Below are positions 5,020 to 12,462 of a stretch of 16,015 bases of DNA, piece by piece. Each line of letters starts with the position of its first letter. Position 1 is the stretch's first letter. Source of the DNA: JAJYSO01 sp964579505 (GTDB lineage: Bacteria > Bacteroidota > Bacteroidia > Flavobacteriales > Flavobacteriaceae). The stretch lies in assembly GCA_964579505.1 (NCBI GenBank), contig CAZOGC010000026.1, forward strand, positions 1-16,015. The letters are read 5' to 3'. The translations under genes were made by a program, and so were the position numbers. Under the pieces are notes generated by a model that made no database searches, had not been told where the DNA came from, and worked only from the letters and a program-made list of their open reading frames with translations.

Positions 5020-6489
5020 TTGGCCTCATTAAAAGATAAAACAGTATCCGGAATCATCTGGTCTCTATTGCAAAACGTTGGTGGAAAAGGAATTACCTTT
5101 GTCGTGATGATTGTTTTAGCTCGTCTGTTGACTCCCAAAATATTTGGGTTGATAGGGATGTTGATGATTTTTATTCAGGTGAGCCAGGTATTAGTACAAG
5201 CAGGGTTTAACCAAGCCCTCATTCAAAAGAAGGATACCGACGAAGAGGATTTTTCTTCCGTGTTTTGGATTAATCTGGTGGTAAGCTTGTTGATTTATGG
5301 TATCTTATTTTTCTGTGCACCTTTTATTGCAGAATTTTACGACCAACCGGTTTTAACAAAACTCACACGGGTGTTATCCCTGGTGTTTGTGATTAATGCG
5401 TTTTCTTATGTACAAGAGACTAAATTGCAAAAGGAAATGCGGTTTAAAACGCTCACCATTATACATATTCCTTCTACGGTAATTGGCGGTATAGCCGGTA
5501 TTACAATGGCCTTAATGGATTTTGGAGTATGGAGTATTGTAGGCGTTCAGTTAATCACTCGCTTCTGTTATGCCGTACAGATTTGGTTTTATAGTAAATG
5601 GCAACCCTTGTGGACTTTCAATGCGCAAAAAGCACGTCAATTATTTTCTTTTGGAAGTAAATTACTGATTTCGGGAGTAATAAATACTGTTTTTCAAAAT
5701 ATCTATTTAATTGTAATCGGTAAATTTTTCCCGGTAAGTGCAGTTGGGTATTATCAAAATGCAAATCAATTAGTAAAAACCCCAAGCACAACGTTTAGTT
5801 CGGCACTTAATAAAGTGACCTTTTCGGCATTTTCAACCATACAGGATGAAAATGAAAAATTGAAAGCAGGTTTTAAAAAGATAATTCAACAAGTTTTGTT
5901 TTGGCTTTGCCCAATTTTTATTATTGCCGGTGTTTTAGCTGAGCCGTTATTTCGATTTGTATTTACTGAGCAATGGTTACCGGCTGTACCTTATTTTAGA
6001 TTGCTTTGTGTAGTCGGCATTATGTTGCCCTTACATCTTTACAATCTTAATATTGTTAATGTAAAAGGACGGAGTGATTTATTTTTGAAATTAGAGATTG
6101 TTAAAAGAATTGTAGTCGTCATAGGCTTAATAATCACCGTACCTATTGGGATATATGCCTTACTTATTTTTCAAGCGGTGAATTCTGTATTAATGTATTT
6201 TGTCAATGCACATTTTTCAGGAAAATTTATAGGTTATCCTATACCAGAGCAGTTGAAAGATATTATGCCCATATTCTTATTGAGTATTTTTGTGGGGGGT
6301 GGTGTGTACTTTTTAGATACTTTTGTAGCCGCAAATTTATCGGATTTTTTACGATTACTAATTTGTGGATTGGCAGGTGCTGGCTTATATGCCTTAATAG
6401 CCATTAAAATAAAATTGCAGCCTTATATAGAGTTTAAATCAATCGTTCGTACTTTGTTTGCTTCAAAGCGAGCTATGTTTACTAAGTAA
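5020..6489 (+). CDS. Wzx-type polysaccharide flippase (WzxC/TuaB-like)
   Basis: This is an integral membrane protein of 489 aa with many hydrophobic segments spread along its length, the usual size for MOP-superfamily flippases. The N-terminus MASLKDKTVSGIIWS and the early stretch AGFNQALIQKKDTDEEDFSSVF-type pattern match the WzxC/TuaB branch (Polysacc_synt_3). It is expected to move undecaprenyl-linked repeat units across the inner membrane. The start is a TTG at 5020, immediately after an in-frame TAA at 5017-5019, so no upstream extension is possible. The protein begins with the usual family sequence there, which makes the rare start credible. The next gene begins 20 nt after its stop. Substrate specificity cannot be read from the sequence. 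Confidence 0.9.
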   Translation: MASLKDKTVSGIIWSLLQNVGGKGITFVVMIVLARLLTPKIFGLIGMLMIFIQVSQVLVQAGFNQALIQKKDTDEEDFSSVFWINLVVSLLIYGILFFCAPFIAEFYDQPVLTKLTRVLSLVFVINAFSYVQETKLQKEMRFKTLTIIHIPSTVIGGIAGITMALMDFGVWSIVGVQLITRFCYAVQIWFYSKWQPLWTFNAQKARQLFSFGSKLLISGVINTVFQNIYLIVIGKFFPVSAVGYYQNANQLVKTPSTTFSSALNKVTFSAFSTIQDENEKLKAGFKKIIQQVLFWLCPIFIIAGVLAEPLFRFVFTEQWLPAVPYFRLLCVVGIMLPLHLYNLNIVNVKGRSDLFLKLEIVKRIVVVIGLIITVPIGIYALLIFQAVNSVLMYFVNAHFSGKFIGYPIPEQLKDIMPIFLLSIFVGGGVYFLDTFVAANLSDFLRLLICGLAGAGLYALIAIKIKLQPYIEFKSIVRTLFASKRAMFTK

Positions 6490-6509
6490 TAAAGACTTAT
6501 AATTAATAT

Positions 6510-7598
6510 ATGATACCCGTAACTAAATCTTTTCTTCCGCCTCAGGAAGAATATACCGAATACCTCAATAAAATTTGGAACAGCCATTGGCTAACCAATA
6601 TGGGACCACTTTCCAAAGAATTGGAACAGCGATTAGGCAAACACCTTCAACTCGAACACTTGTTGTTTGTTACGAATGGCACAGTAGCCCTACAAATGGC
6701 AATTAAAGCCCTAAATTTAACCGGAGAGATTATCACGACACCGTTCTCTTTTGTAGCGACTACAAGTAGTGTTGTGTGGGAAGGCTGTACACCGGTGTTT
6801 GCCGATATTGATAAAAATACCCTCAATATTGATCCCGCTAAAATTGAAGCGGCAATTACCTCAAAAACCTCAGCTATATTAGCTACGCACGTGTATGGGA
6901 ATCCTTGTGATGTGGAAGCTATTCAAAAAATAGCCGATAAACACCACTTAAAAGTGATTTACGATGGGGCACACGCTTTTGGCGTTGAGATTAATGGGCA
7001 GTCCGTGTATAATTATGGCGATATTTCTATTTGTTCTTTGCACGCCACTAAGCTGTATCATTCCGGAGAAGGTGGTTTGTTAGTGACACCACACCCTGAA
7101 GTTGCCAAAAAACTGGCCTATATGCGAAATTTTGGGTTTGACGGCCCGGAAGCCTTTGCCGAATTGGGCATTAATGGTAAGAATTCAGAATTTCACGCAG
7201 CGATGGGCTTGGCGAATTTAAAGTATATTAAAGAAATTCATCAAAAACGTAAACAGCTAACCGCGTGTTACGAAAAGCAATTAAAAGCAGTTCCCGGTTT
7301 TCGACCACAATGGCACGCTGAAGCAACCTTGAATTATGCGTACTTGCCCTTTGTTTATGAAACTGAGGATTTGATGAAACGTTGTTTAGAGACGCTTAAT
7401 AAAAACGACATTTTTCCCCGCCGTTATTTTTACCCGTCTTTAGCCAAAGTACTACCTTATGTGGAACCCAAAGAAATGCCAATAACGGAAGACATTGCCA
7501 GCAGAGTACTTTGTTTGCCATTGTATTATGATTTAAAAATAGAGGAAGTGGAATGGATTTGTGAATTAATTTTAAAAGTACATAATGAATACAAGTAG
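6510..7598 (+). CDS. DegT/DnrJ/EryC1/StrS aminotransferase, VioA-like
   Basis: This is a PLP-dependent sugar aminotransferase of 362 aa. TNGT (55-58) helps hold the cofactor phosphate, YDGAHAFG (151-158) carries the ring-binding Asp152, and the Schiff-base lysine is Lys181 in SLHATKLYHSGEGG. The MIPVTKSFLPP N-terminus and the HATKLYHSGEGG active site recall VioA-type enzymes, which convert dTDP-4-keto-6-deoxyglucose to dTDP-4-amino-4,6-dideoxyglucose. RfbB upstream would supply that substrate, so this is the favoured role, but a related keto-sugar is possible. It lies 20 nt after the flippase gene, and its stop codon overlaps the palindrome-ended repeat that precedes the GxxExxY gene. Confidence 0.88.
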   Translation: MIPVTKSFLPPQEEYTEYLNKIWNSHWLTNMGPLSKELEQRLGKHLQLEHLLFVTNGTVALQMAIKALNLTGEIITTPFSFVATTSSVVWEGCTPVFADIDKNTLNIDPAKIEAAITSKTSAILATHVYGNPCDVEAIQKIADKHHLKVIYDGAHAFGVEINGQSVYNYGDISICSLHATKLYHSGEGGLLVTPHPEVAKKLAYMRNFGFDGPEAFAELGINGKNSEFHAAMGLANLKYIKEIHQKRKQLTACYEKQLKAVPGFRPQWHAEATLNYAYLPFVYETEDLMKRCLETLNKNDIFPRRYFYPSLAKVLPYVEPKEMPITEDIASRVLCLPLYYDLKIEEVEWICELILKVHNEYK

Positions 7599-7670
7599 GT
7601 CACAGTGTCGCACTGAGCTCTACATCGTGTAACACTGTGAAAAAACACCGTGAAACTCTGTGACCTAAAA
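7597..7670. repeat. palindrome-ended, about 10-12-bp-periodic repeat, left of the GxxExxY gene
   Basis: AGGTCACAG (7597-7605) and CTGTGACCT (7658-7666) are perfect inverted ends. Between them GTG trinucleotides recur at 7605, 7627, 7637, 7650 and 7660, spaced about 10-13 nt, mostly with A runs after them. The repeat starts inside the aminotransferase TAG stop. About 59 of 72 positions match the copy at 8060-8130. It fills the spacer up to the A-rich leader of the next gene. Confidence 0.8.
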
Positions 7671-7681
7671 ACAAAGAAGCA

Positions 7682-8053
7682 ATGAAACTCAACGACATCA
7701 CCCACGAAATCCTTGATGCAGCCTATAAAGTACATACTGCACTTGGTCCCGGTCTTTTAGAATCATCCTATCAGGCTTGCTTGGTTTATGAGTTGAAGAA
7801 GAAAGGGTTAGAAGTGGAGGTCGAAAAATCATTGCCCTTAATTTATGAAGAAGTAAAGTTAGAATGTGGCTATAGAATTGATATTTTAGTAGAAGGAAAA
7901 GTGGTTATTGAATTAAAAACTGTAGAACAATTTAGAGACGTTCATATTGCACAAACACTCACTTATCTTAAGCTATCCGGGTGCAAAGTAGGATTACTTT
8001 TAAATTTCTATACCAAAAGCTTAAAAAATGGTGTAAAAAGACTGATATTATAG
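7682..8053 (+). CDS. GxxExxY family protein (PD-(D/E)XK nuclease-like)
   Basis: This 123-aa protein has the signature Gly24-x-x-Glu27-x-x-Tyr30 within LGPGLLESSY and the core Arg-Ile-Asp67 ... Glu77-Leu-Lys79, the D..ExK layout of the PDDEXK_3 fold. The family is found widely in Bacteroidota and cyanobacteria. It is predicted to be nuclease-like, but I know of no established function. It is full length for the family. It sits between two similar repeats and interrupts an otherwise compact aminotransferase to ATP-grasp gene order, so it is probably not part of sugar synthesis. The ATG at 7682 follows an A-rich leader. Confidence 0.88.
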   Translation: MKLNDITHEILDAAYKVHTALGPGLLESSYQACLVYELKKKGLEVEVEKSLPLIYEEVKLECGYRIDILVEGKVVIELKTVEQFRDVHIAQTLTYLKLSGCKVGLLLNFYTKSLKNGVKRLIL

Positions 8054-8059
8054 AAAAAA

Positions 8060-8130
8060 GTCACAGTGTCTCATAAGGCACTACATAGCGTAACACTGTG
8101 AAAAACACTGCGCTACTCTGTGACCTAAAA
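8060..8130. repeat. palindrome-ended, about 10-12-bp-periodic repeat, right of the GxxExxY gene
   Basis: GTCACAG (8060-8066) and CTGTGAC (8118-8124) are inverted ends. It is a direct repeat of 7599-7670 with about 12 mismatches and one gap by eye. The last 15 nt (CTCTGTGACCTAAAA) are identical in both copies and lie just upstream of the next ATG in each case. Confidence 0.8.
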
Positions 8131-8139
8131 TAACATAAA

Positions 8140-9339
8140 ATGAAAAAACTCCTCCTCCTCGGTGGCTTACGGTATTTGATTCCCGTTATTGAAGCCGCGC
8201 ATAAAATGGGGCATTACGTGATTACTTGCGATTATTTGCCCGATAATATAGCGCACAAGTATTCAGACGAATACCACAATGTGAGTATTCTGGATAAAGA
8301 GGCTGTATTGGAACTGGCAAGAACCTTAAAAATAGATGGGATAATGTCTTTTGCTGTTGATCCGGGTGTGGAAACAGCAGCTTATGTGGCAGAACAACTC
8401 GATTTGCCCAGCCCGGGACCCTATGAATCGGTTAAGATTCTTCAAAATAAAGCCTTGTTTCGTCAATTTTTGGAGAAACATAATTTTAAGGTGCCAAAAT
8501 CTGCTGGGTATTCAGATGTTGATAAAGCGATTAAGGAGTTTGATGAAGCAGATTTGCCGGTCATTGTTAAACCCGTCGATTCGGCAGGAAGTAAAGGTGT
8601 ATCAAAAGTTGAACGAAAAGAGGAATTGGAAAAAGCGATTCAAGATGCACTTCAATTTTCTGCATCAAAAACCTTTATCATCGAAAAATTTTTAGAAAAA
8701 AAAGGATTTTCATCGGATACGGATTGTTTTTCGATTGATGGCAAGCTCGTATTCACCTCTTTTGCCAATCAGCGTTTTGATGCCAAAGCCCCCAATCCCT
8801 ATACGCCATCGGCCTACAGTTGGCCTTCTTATATTTCAGAAAAGAATCAAAAAGAACTTACGACCGAGTTGCAACGCTTGCTGAAGTTATTACAGATGAA
8901 ATCTTCGGTCTATAATGTCGAAGTACGCGAAACCAAAGACGGCAAAGCTTATTTGATGGAAGTATCTCCGCGTGGTGGCGGAAATCGCTTATCGGAGATG
9001 TTGCGTTTTGCCACCGGAGTTGATTTGATTAAACGAAGCGTGCAAGCTACTTTGGGCGAAGAAGTGGCGCTCATTTCAACTTGGCATTATAACGGCCATT
9101 GGGCAGAGGTGATTTTATATAGCACCAAAGCCGGCACATTTGAAAAACTGAGCATTGATGACGCAGTAAAATCAGCGGTGCAGGAAATTGACTTATGGGT
9201 GAAAAAGGGAGAGGCTGTACGTGCTTTTAATGGCGCTAATGATGCCATTGGCACTCTGGTGCTGCAATTTGAAACCGCAGAACGACTGGAACAAGTGCTG
9301 GCGGAGTATTCAAAATATTTTGAAGTAATAACCAATTGA
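8140..9339 (+). CDS. ATP-grasp ligase, possibly acting on an amino sugar
   Basis: This 399-aa protein is an ATP-grasp enzyme. A Rossmann-like pre-ATP-grasp domain begins LLLLGGLRYLIPV. The ATP-binding loop is VKPVDSAGSKGVS at 143-155, Glu182 lies in IIEKFLEK, and the metal and phosphate site is formed by NVEVR (259-263) and MEVSPRGGGNR (273-283). The family forms amide bonds via acyl-phosphates in many pathways. Lying between two DegT-like genes in a polysaccharide locus, it may attach an amino acid or other carboxylic acid to a 4-amino sugar (inference). Its stop is 17 nt before the next ATG. Other carboxylate-amine ligase roles are possible, so no gene symbol is given. Confidence 0.85.
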   Translation: MKKLLLLGGLRYLIPVIEAAHKMGHYVITCDYLPDNIAHKYSDEYHNVSILDKEAVLELARTLKIDGIMSFAVDPGVETAAYVAEQLDLPSPGPYESVKILQNKALFRQFLEKHNFKVPKSAGYSDVDKAIKEFDEADLPVIVKPVDSAGSKGVSKVERKEELEKAIQDALQFSASKTFIIEKFLEKKGFSSDTDCFSIDGKLVFTSFANQRFDAKAPNPYTPSAYSWPSYISEKNQKELTTELQRLLKLLQMKSSVYNVEVRETKDGKAYLMEVSPRGGGNRLSEMLRFATGVDLIKRSVQATLGEEVALISTWHYNGHWAEVILYSTKAGTFEKLSIDDAVKSAVQEIDLWVKKGEAVRAFNGANDAIGTLVLQFETAERLEQVLAEYSKYFEVITN

Positions 9340-9356
9340 TAACTCAAAAAGAGAAA

Positions 9357-10304
9357 ATGAAAGCGATAGGTGGTTATTTTGGCTTAGAACTAAATGAAGG
9401 AAAAGAGTATCATTTTGATGCAAAACGATTGAATACCGGGCGGAATGCTTTAGAGTATATCTTGCGAGTTAAAGGGTATGACAAGGTTTACCTGCCTTAT
9501 TACACCTGTGATGCGGTGATGGAACCTATTAAAAAACTAAATTTAGCGTTTGATTTCTATTCCATCAATAAAAGCTTTGAACCTAAATTTGACTTTTCGA
9601 AGATAGGAGAAAAAGATGCTTTTGTTTATACCAATTACTTTGGTTTAAAGACCGAGTTTACAAAGATTTTAGCTAAAAGTTGTCGGAATTTAATTGTGGA
9701 TAACGCGCAAGCTTTTTATGCTAAACCAGTAGAAAGCATAGATACATTTTATTCCCCAAGAAAATTTTTTGGAATACCGGATGGCGCTTATTTATACACT
9801 GATACAGATTATAATACAGAAATTGAACAAGATGTATCTTTAGCGCGCTTTGAGCATTTGCTAACCCGCGTTGATAAAAATGCTGAAGACGGTTATGCGG
9901 CTTTTACCACAGTAGAAAAATCACTAGAAAATAAGCCGATAAAAACAATGTCCTACTTAACCCAACAACTACTTAAAGGAATAGATTATAGTGGTATAGC
10001 TAAGCAACGTCGAGAAAATTTTAATTATCTGAATGCTAAATTGGGGACGTACAATCAATTAAGTTTACCCAATGTCGATAACGAAGTTCCTCTAATTTAC
10101 CCCTTATTGACAGAAAAACCACAGTTGCGAAAACAATTGGTAAGCCATAGAATTTACACGCCGCAATATTGGCCTAATGTACTGGATTGGGCAGATAAAA
10201 AAAGTTGGGATTACAAATTAACCCAAAACTTGGTTTGTTTGCCTATTGATCAACGCTATGGGAGAACGGAAATGAATGAAATGTTAAACTGCTTAAACCT
10301 TTAA
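9357..10304 (+). CDS. compact DegT-like PLP-dependent protein
   Basis: This 315-aa protein is shorter than typical DegT enzymes but keeps fold-type I landmarks: TGRNALEYIL near the N-terminus (27-36), the ring-binding Asp115 in LIVDNAQAFY, and a candidate Schiff-base Lys136 in YSPRKFFGIPDGAYL. It is clearly different from the VioA-like enzyme upstream. I chose the ATG at 9357; a TTG at 9336 in frame would overlap the ATP-grasp stop and adds seven residues with no family support. It ends 3 nt before the sulfotransferase start. The substrate is unknown. It could aminate or modify the acyl group or a second sugar, and its tight linkage to the ATP-grasp gene suggests a joint task. Confidence 0.78.
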   Translation: MKAIGGYFGLELNEGKEYHFDAKRLNTGRNALEYILRVKGYDKVYLPYYTCDAVMEPIKKLNLAFDFYSINKSFEPKFDFSKIGEKDAFVYTNYFGLKTEFTKILAKSCRNLIVDNAQAFYAKPVESIDTFYSPRKFFGIPDGAYLYTDTDYNTEIEQDVSLARFEHLLTRVDKNAEDGYAAFTTVEKSLENKPIKTMSYLTQQLLKGIDYSGIAKQRRENFNYLNAKLGTYNQLSLPNVDNEVPLIYPLLTEKPQLRKQLVSHRIYTPQYWPNVLDWADKKSWDYKLTQNLVCLPIDQRYGRTEMNEMLNCLNL

Positions 10305-10307
10305 TTT

Positions 10308-11105
10308 ATGGATAATCTTGCCATTTTTTCTGTGCCACGCTCCGGTTCTTCTTGGTTGGGAGAAATATTTAATAGCTCGCCACACACGATTTTTCGATTC
10401 CAACCCAACTTTGCTTATTCTTTCTCCTCGACCTTGAAAGCAGATAGTACGGAAGAAGCAATTGAATATTTCCATAAAGAATTAGTAGCAAGCAAAGACC
10501 CTTTTGTCTGTGACAAGCTTTCCATAAGTAGCAAAGAAAAAGAAGGCTTCCCAAAAAATAATCCGGATAAACTTGTTTGGAAGGAAACGCATTTTGTGTT
10601 TTTAGCAGAAACACTTTTAAAAAATAGCGACACTAAAGTAATCGGCTTGGTGCGTTCTCCTTTTGCTACGATTTCATCTTGGCTGAAAATTCCAAAAGAA
10701 TTTGACCCGAGTTGGAATATAAGTGAACAATGGCGCTCTGCTGATTTGAAAAATGAAGGTAAAAAAAGTCATTACTTTGGTTTCGAAAAATGGAAAGAAG
10801 CCACTCAATTATTTGAACAGTTGAAAGAGGATTACCCCAACCGATTTTACTTAGTGCGTTACGAGGATTTATTACAGAATCCTATAGAAACTGTTGAAGC
10901 CTTGTTTAAGTTTGCCGGTTTAGAAATGGACGAGCAAACGAAGAACTTTTTAAAAGCCAGCAGAAACACTTCCGTGGAAGATGCTTACGGAGTTTACCGA
11001 AAAAAGACCACGGACGATAAATGGAAATCCGAATTGCCAAAATATATTATTGAAGCAATTCAAGAGGATTTGCAGGGGACGGGGTTGGAGAAATATTTAG
11101 AATAG
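10308..11105 (+). CDS. sulfotransferase family protein
   Basis: This 265-aa protein has the PAPS 5'-phosphosulfate loop PRSGSSW at residues 10-16 and the 3'-phosphate-binding segment VIGLVRSPFATISSW at 111-125 with Arg116 and Ser124. It is expected to transfer sulfate from PAPS to a hydroxyl, here most likely on the polysaccharide or its lipid-linked unit. It begins 3 nt after the DegT-like gene. Its last 45 codons have a diverged second copy downstream (11176-11313), and its stop codon G is the first base of an 8-bp array. No PAPS-synthesis gene is in the window. Confidence 0.85.
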   Translation: MDNLAIFSVPRSGSSWLGEIFNSSPHTIFRFQPNFAYSFSSTLKADSTEEAIEYFHKELVASKDPFVCDKLSISSKEKEGFPKNNPDKLVWKETHFVFLAETLLKNSDTKVIGLVRSPFATISSWLKIPKEFDPSWNISEQWRSADLKNEGKKSHYFGFEKWKEATQLFEQLKEDYPNRFYLVRYEDLLQNPIETVEALFKFAGLEMDEQTKNFLKASRNTSVEDAYGVYRKKTTDDKWKSELPKYIIEAIQEDLQGTGLEKYLE

Positions 11106-11168
11106 CGGATTTGCAGATTTGCAAATTAGCAAATTCGCCTATTTGCGGATTCGTGCCTTGTGCCTTCG
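11105..11168. repeat. 8-bp-periodic array E, after the sulfotransferase gene
   Basis: Starting with the G of the sulfotransferase TAG stop, six 8-bp words run in perfect phase from 11105 to 11152 (gcggattt, gcagattt and similar, consensus GCNNATTY). Two degenerate words follow to 11168. It fills the whole gap before the orphan sulfotransferase tail. Confidence 0.85.
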
Positions 11169-11172
11169 TAGA

Positions 11173-11313
11173 AGCAGCTCAGTAAATGATGCCTATGGCG
11201 TTTACAGAAAAAAGACCACAGACGATAAATGGAAAACCGAATTGCCGGGATATATCATTGAAGCAATTCAAGCAGATCTACGAGGAACGACCTTGGAGAA
11301 ATATTTAAAATAG
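11173..11313 (+). pseudogene. orphan 3' tail of a second, diverged sulfotransferase gene
   Basis: The frame ending at the TAG of 11311-11313 reads SVNDAYGVYRKKTTDDKWK and onward, matching the last 44 residues of the intact sulfotransferase at 37 positions by eye. At least eleven of the codon differences are synonymous and seven change the residue, so the fragment descends from a gene that diverged under selection, not from a fresh tandem copy. Everything upstream of it is replaced by the 8-bp array. It has no credible start codon of its own and is almost certainly a remnant. Confidence 0.85.
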
Positions 11314-11408
11314 CAAATTCGCACATTTGCAGATTCGCACATTTGCAAATTCGCACACCAGCGATTCAGCGAATTAGCACATCAGCACATTTGCGCATCC
11401 GCATAAAA
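11313..11408. repeat. 8-bp-periodic array F, before the GT2 gene
   Basis: Twelve 8-bp words run in unbroken phase over 96 bp, each beginning GC (gcaaattc, gcacattt, gcgaatta and so on). The first G is the last base of the TAG that ends the sulfotransferase remnant. The array ends in an A-rich stretch 9 nt before the GT2 ATG at 11418. Words gcacattt and gcaaattc occur several times exactly. Confidence 0.92.
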
Positions 11409-11417
11409 TAAAAAACA

Positions 11418-12443
11418 ATGGATTTTAAAGAATTTAAGCAAAAATACGAACACAAAAAGGTTGAAGAGCAACCGAATCAAGTGCCTGCTCAACCGGTAGT
11501 TTCAGTTTGTGTAGTGACCTATCAACATAAGCCTTATATCAAACAGTGTTTAGATGGTATTTTAATGCAGAAAACAGATATCCCTTTTGAAATCTTGTTA
11601 GGTGAGGATGCCTCCACAGATGGTACGCGAGAGATTTGCTTAGAATATGCAGCTAAATACCCGGATAAAATTAGGTTGTTTCTACACCACCGTGAAAATA
11701 ATATTAAAATTGGCGGAAACCCCTCGGGCCGTTTTAATTTTTTATATAATTCATTTGTCGCTCGTGGCAAATACATCGCCCTTTGCGAAGGGGATGACTA
11801 TTGGATCGACCCTTTGAAATTGCAGAAGCAGGTGGATTTTTTAGAAGAGAACAAAGATTGTTCCATTGTGTTTACTGATTTCAAAATTTCAAGAGATAAA
11901 GGGAGTACGACAATTGAAAAATATAATGGGCTTAATAAAATGACGGCGGAAGAGTTTTTTCTAAGTGATATAAAAAACGGCTATAAAGGAGTATATTATT
12001 ACGCAAGAACGTTAACTCTACTCTTCAGAAAAGAAGTTATTACGGATACTCCATACAGAGATTGGATGAATGCATCCTTTGCTGGAGATTTTATTATAAA
12101 ATATAGAGCATTGATATTGGGAAAGTTTGGTTATGTTAGTAGTGTAACTAGTGTATATAATGCAAGTACAGAGGGTTCGTTTTCAAATGTAAAAAAGACC
12201 AAAAAGGATGTTAAAAAACAATATAGGGATTACTTAAGAGCTTTATATTATTTAAATTATTTAAGTCCAATTAGCGAGAAAATATTAAATGAAAAAATAA
12301 TATCAATTAAAAAGAGGATGTATTTTTTGTTGGCTTTTTGCGTCAAAAGTAAATTGAAAGGATTTTTTTATTTATGTTATAATTTTAATAAAACATCTGT
12401 GTTTTATATTTTACTTTTTATAAAAAGAAATCTAAGAAGTTGA
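11418..12443 (+). CDS. glycosyltransferase family 2
   Basis: This 341-aa inverting GT-A enzyme begins with a hydrophilic stretch. The nucleotide-sugar fold starts at VVSVCVVTYQHKPYI (27-41), followed by GEDASTDGTREI (62-73). CEGDDYWIDPLKLQKQV (123-139) supplies the metal-binding DD and the usual acceptor-side motif. It is expected to add one sugar to the lipid-linked repeat unit on the cytoplasmic face of the membrane. The C-terminal 50 residues or so are rich in Lys, Tyr and Phe. Codon use changes inside the gene: Arg is mostly CGN before about 11780 and only AGA/AGG after about 11890. It starts 9 nt after array F and is followed 19 nt after its stop by the acyltransferase gene. Confidence 0.9.
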   Translation: MDFKEFKQKYEHKKVEEQPNQVPAQPVVSVCVVTYQHKPYIKQCLDGILMQKTDIPFEILLGEDASTDGTREICLEYAAKYPDKIRLFLHHRENNIKIGGNPSGRFNFLYNSFVARGKYIALCEGDDYWIDPLKLQKQVDFLEENKDCSIVFTDFKISRDKGSTTIEKYNGLNKMTAEEFFLSDIKNGYKGVYYYARTLTLLFRKEVITDTPYRDWMNASFAGDFIIKYRALILGKFGYVSSVTSVYNASTEGSFSNVKKTKKDVKKQYRDYLRALYYLNYLSPISEKILNEKIISIKKRMYFLLAFCVKSKLKGFFYLCYNFNKTSVFYILLFIKRNLRS

Positions 12444-12462
12444 GCTTCTAAAAACTGTAATC

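Noticed and set aside
8351..8695. 114-codon open frame inside the ATP-grasp gene
   Set aside because: It lies in another frame of a gene with clear motifs and has no family resemblance.
11313..11408. Iterons of a replication origin or plasmid
   Set aside because: Words of 8 bp are too short and variable for Rep-binding iterons, and no replication gene is present.
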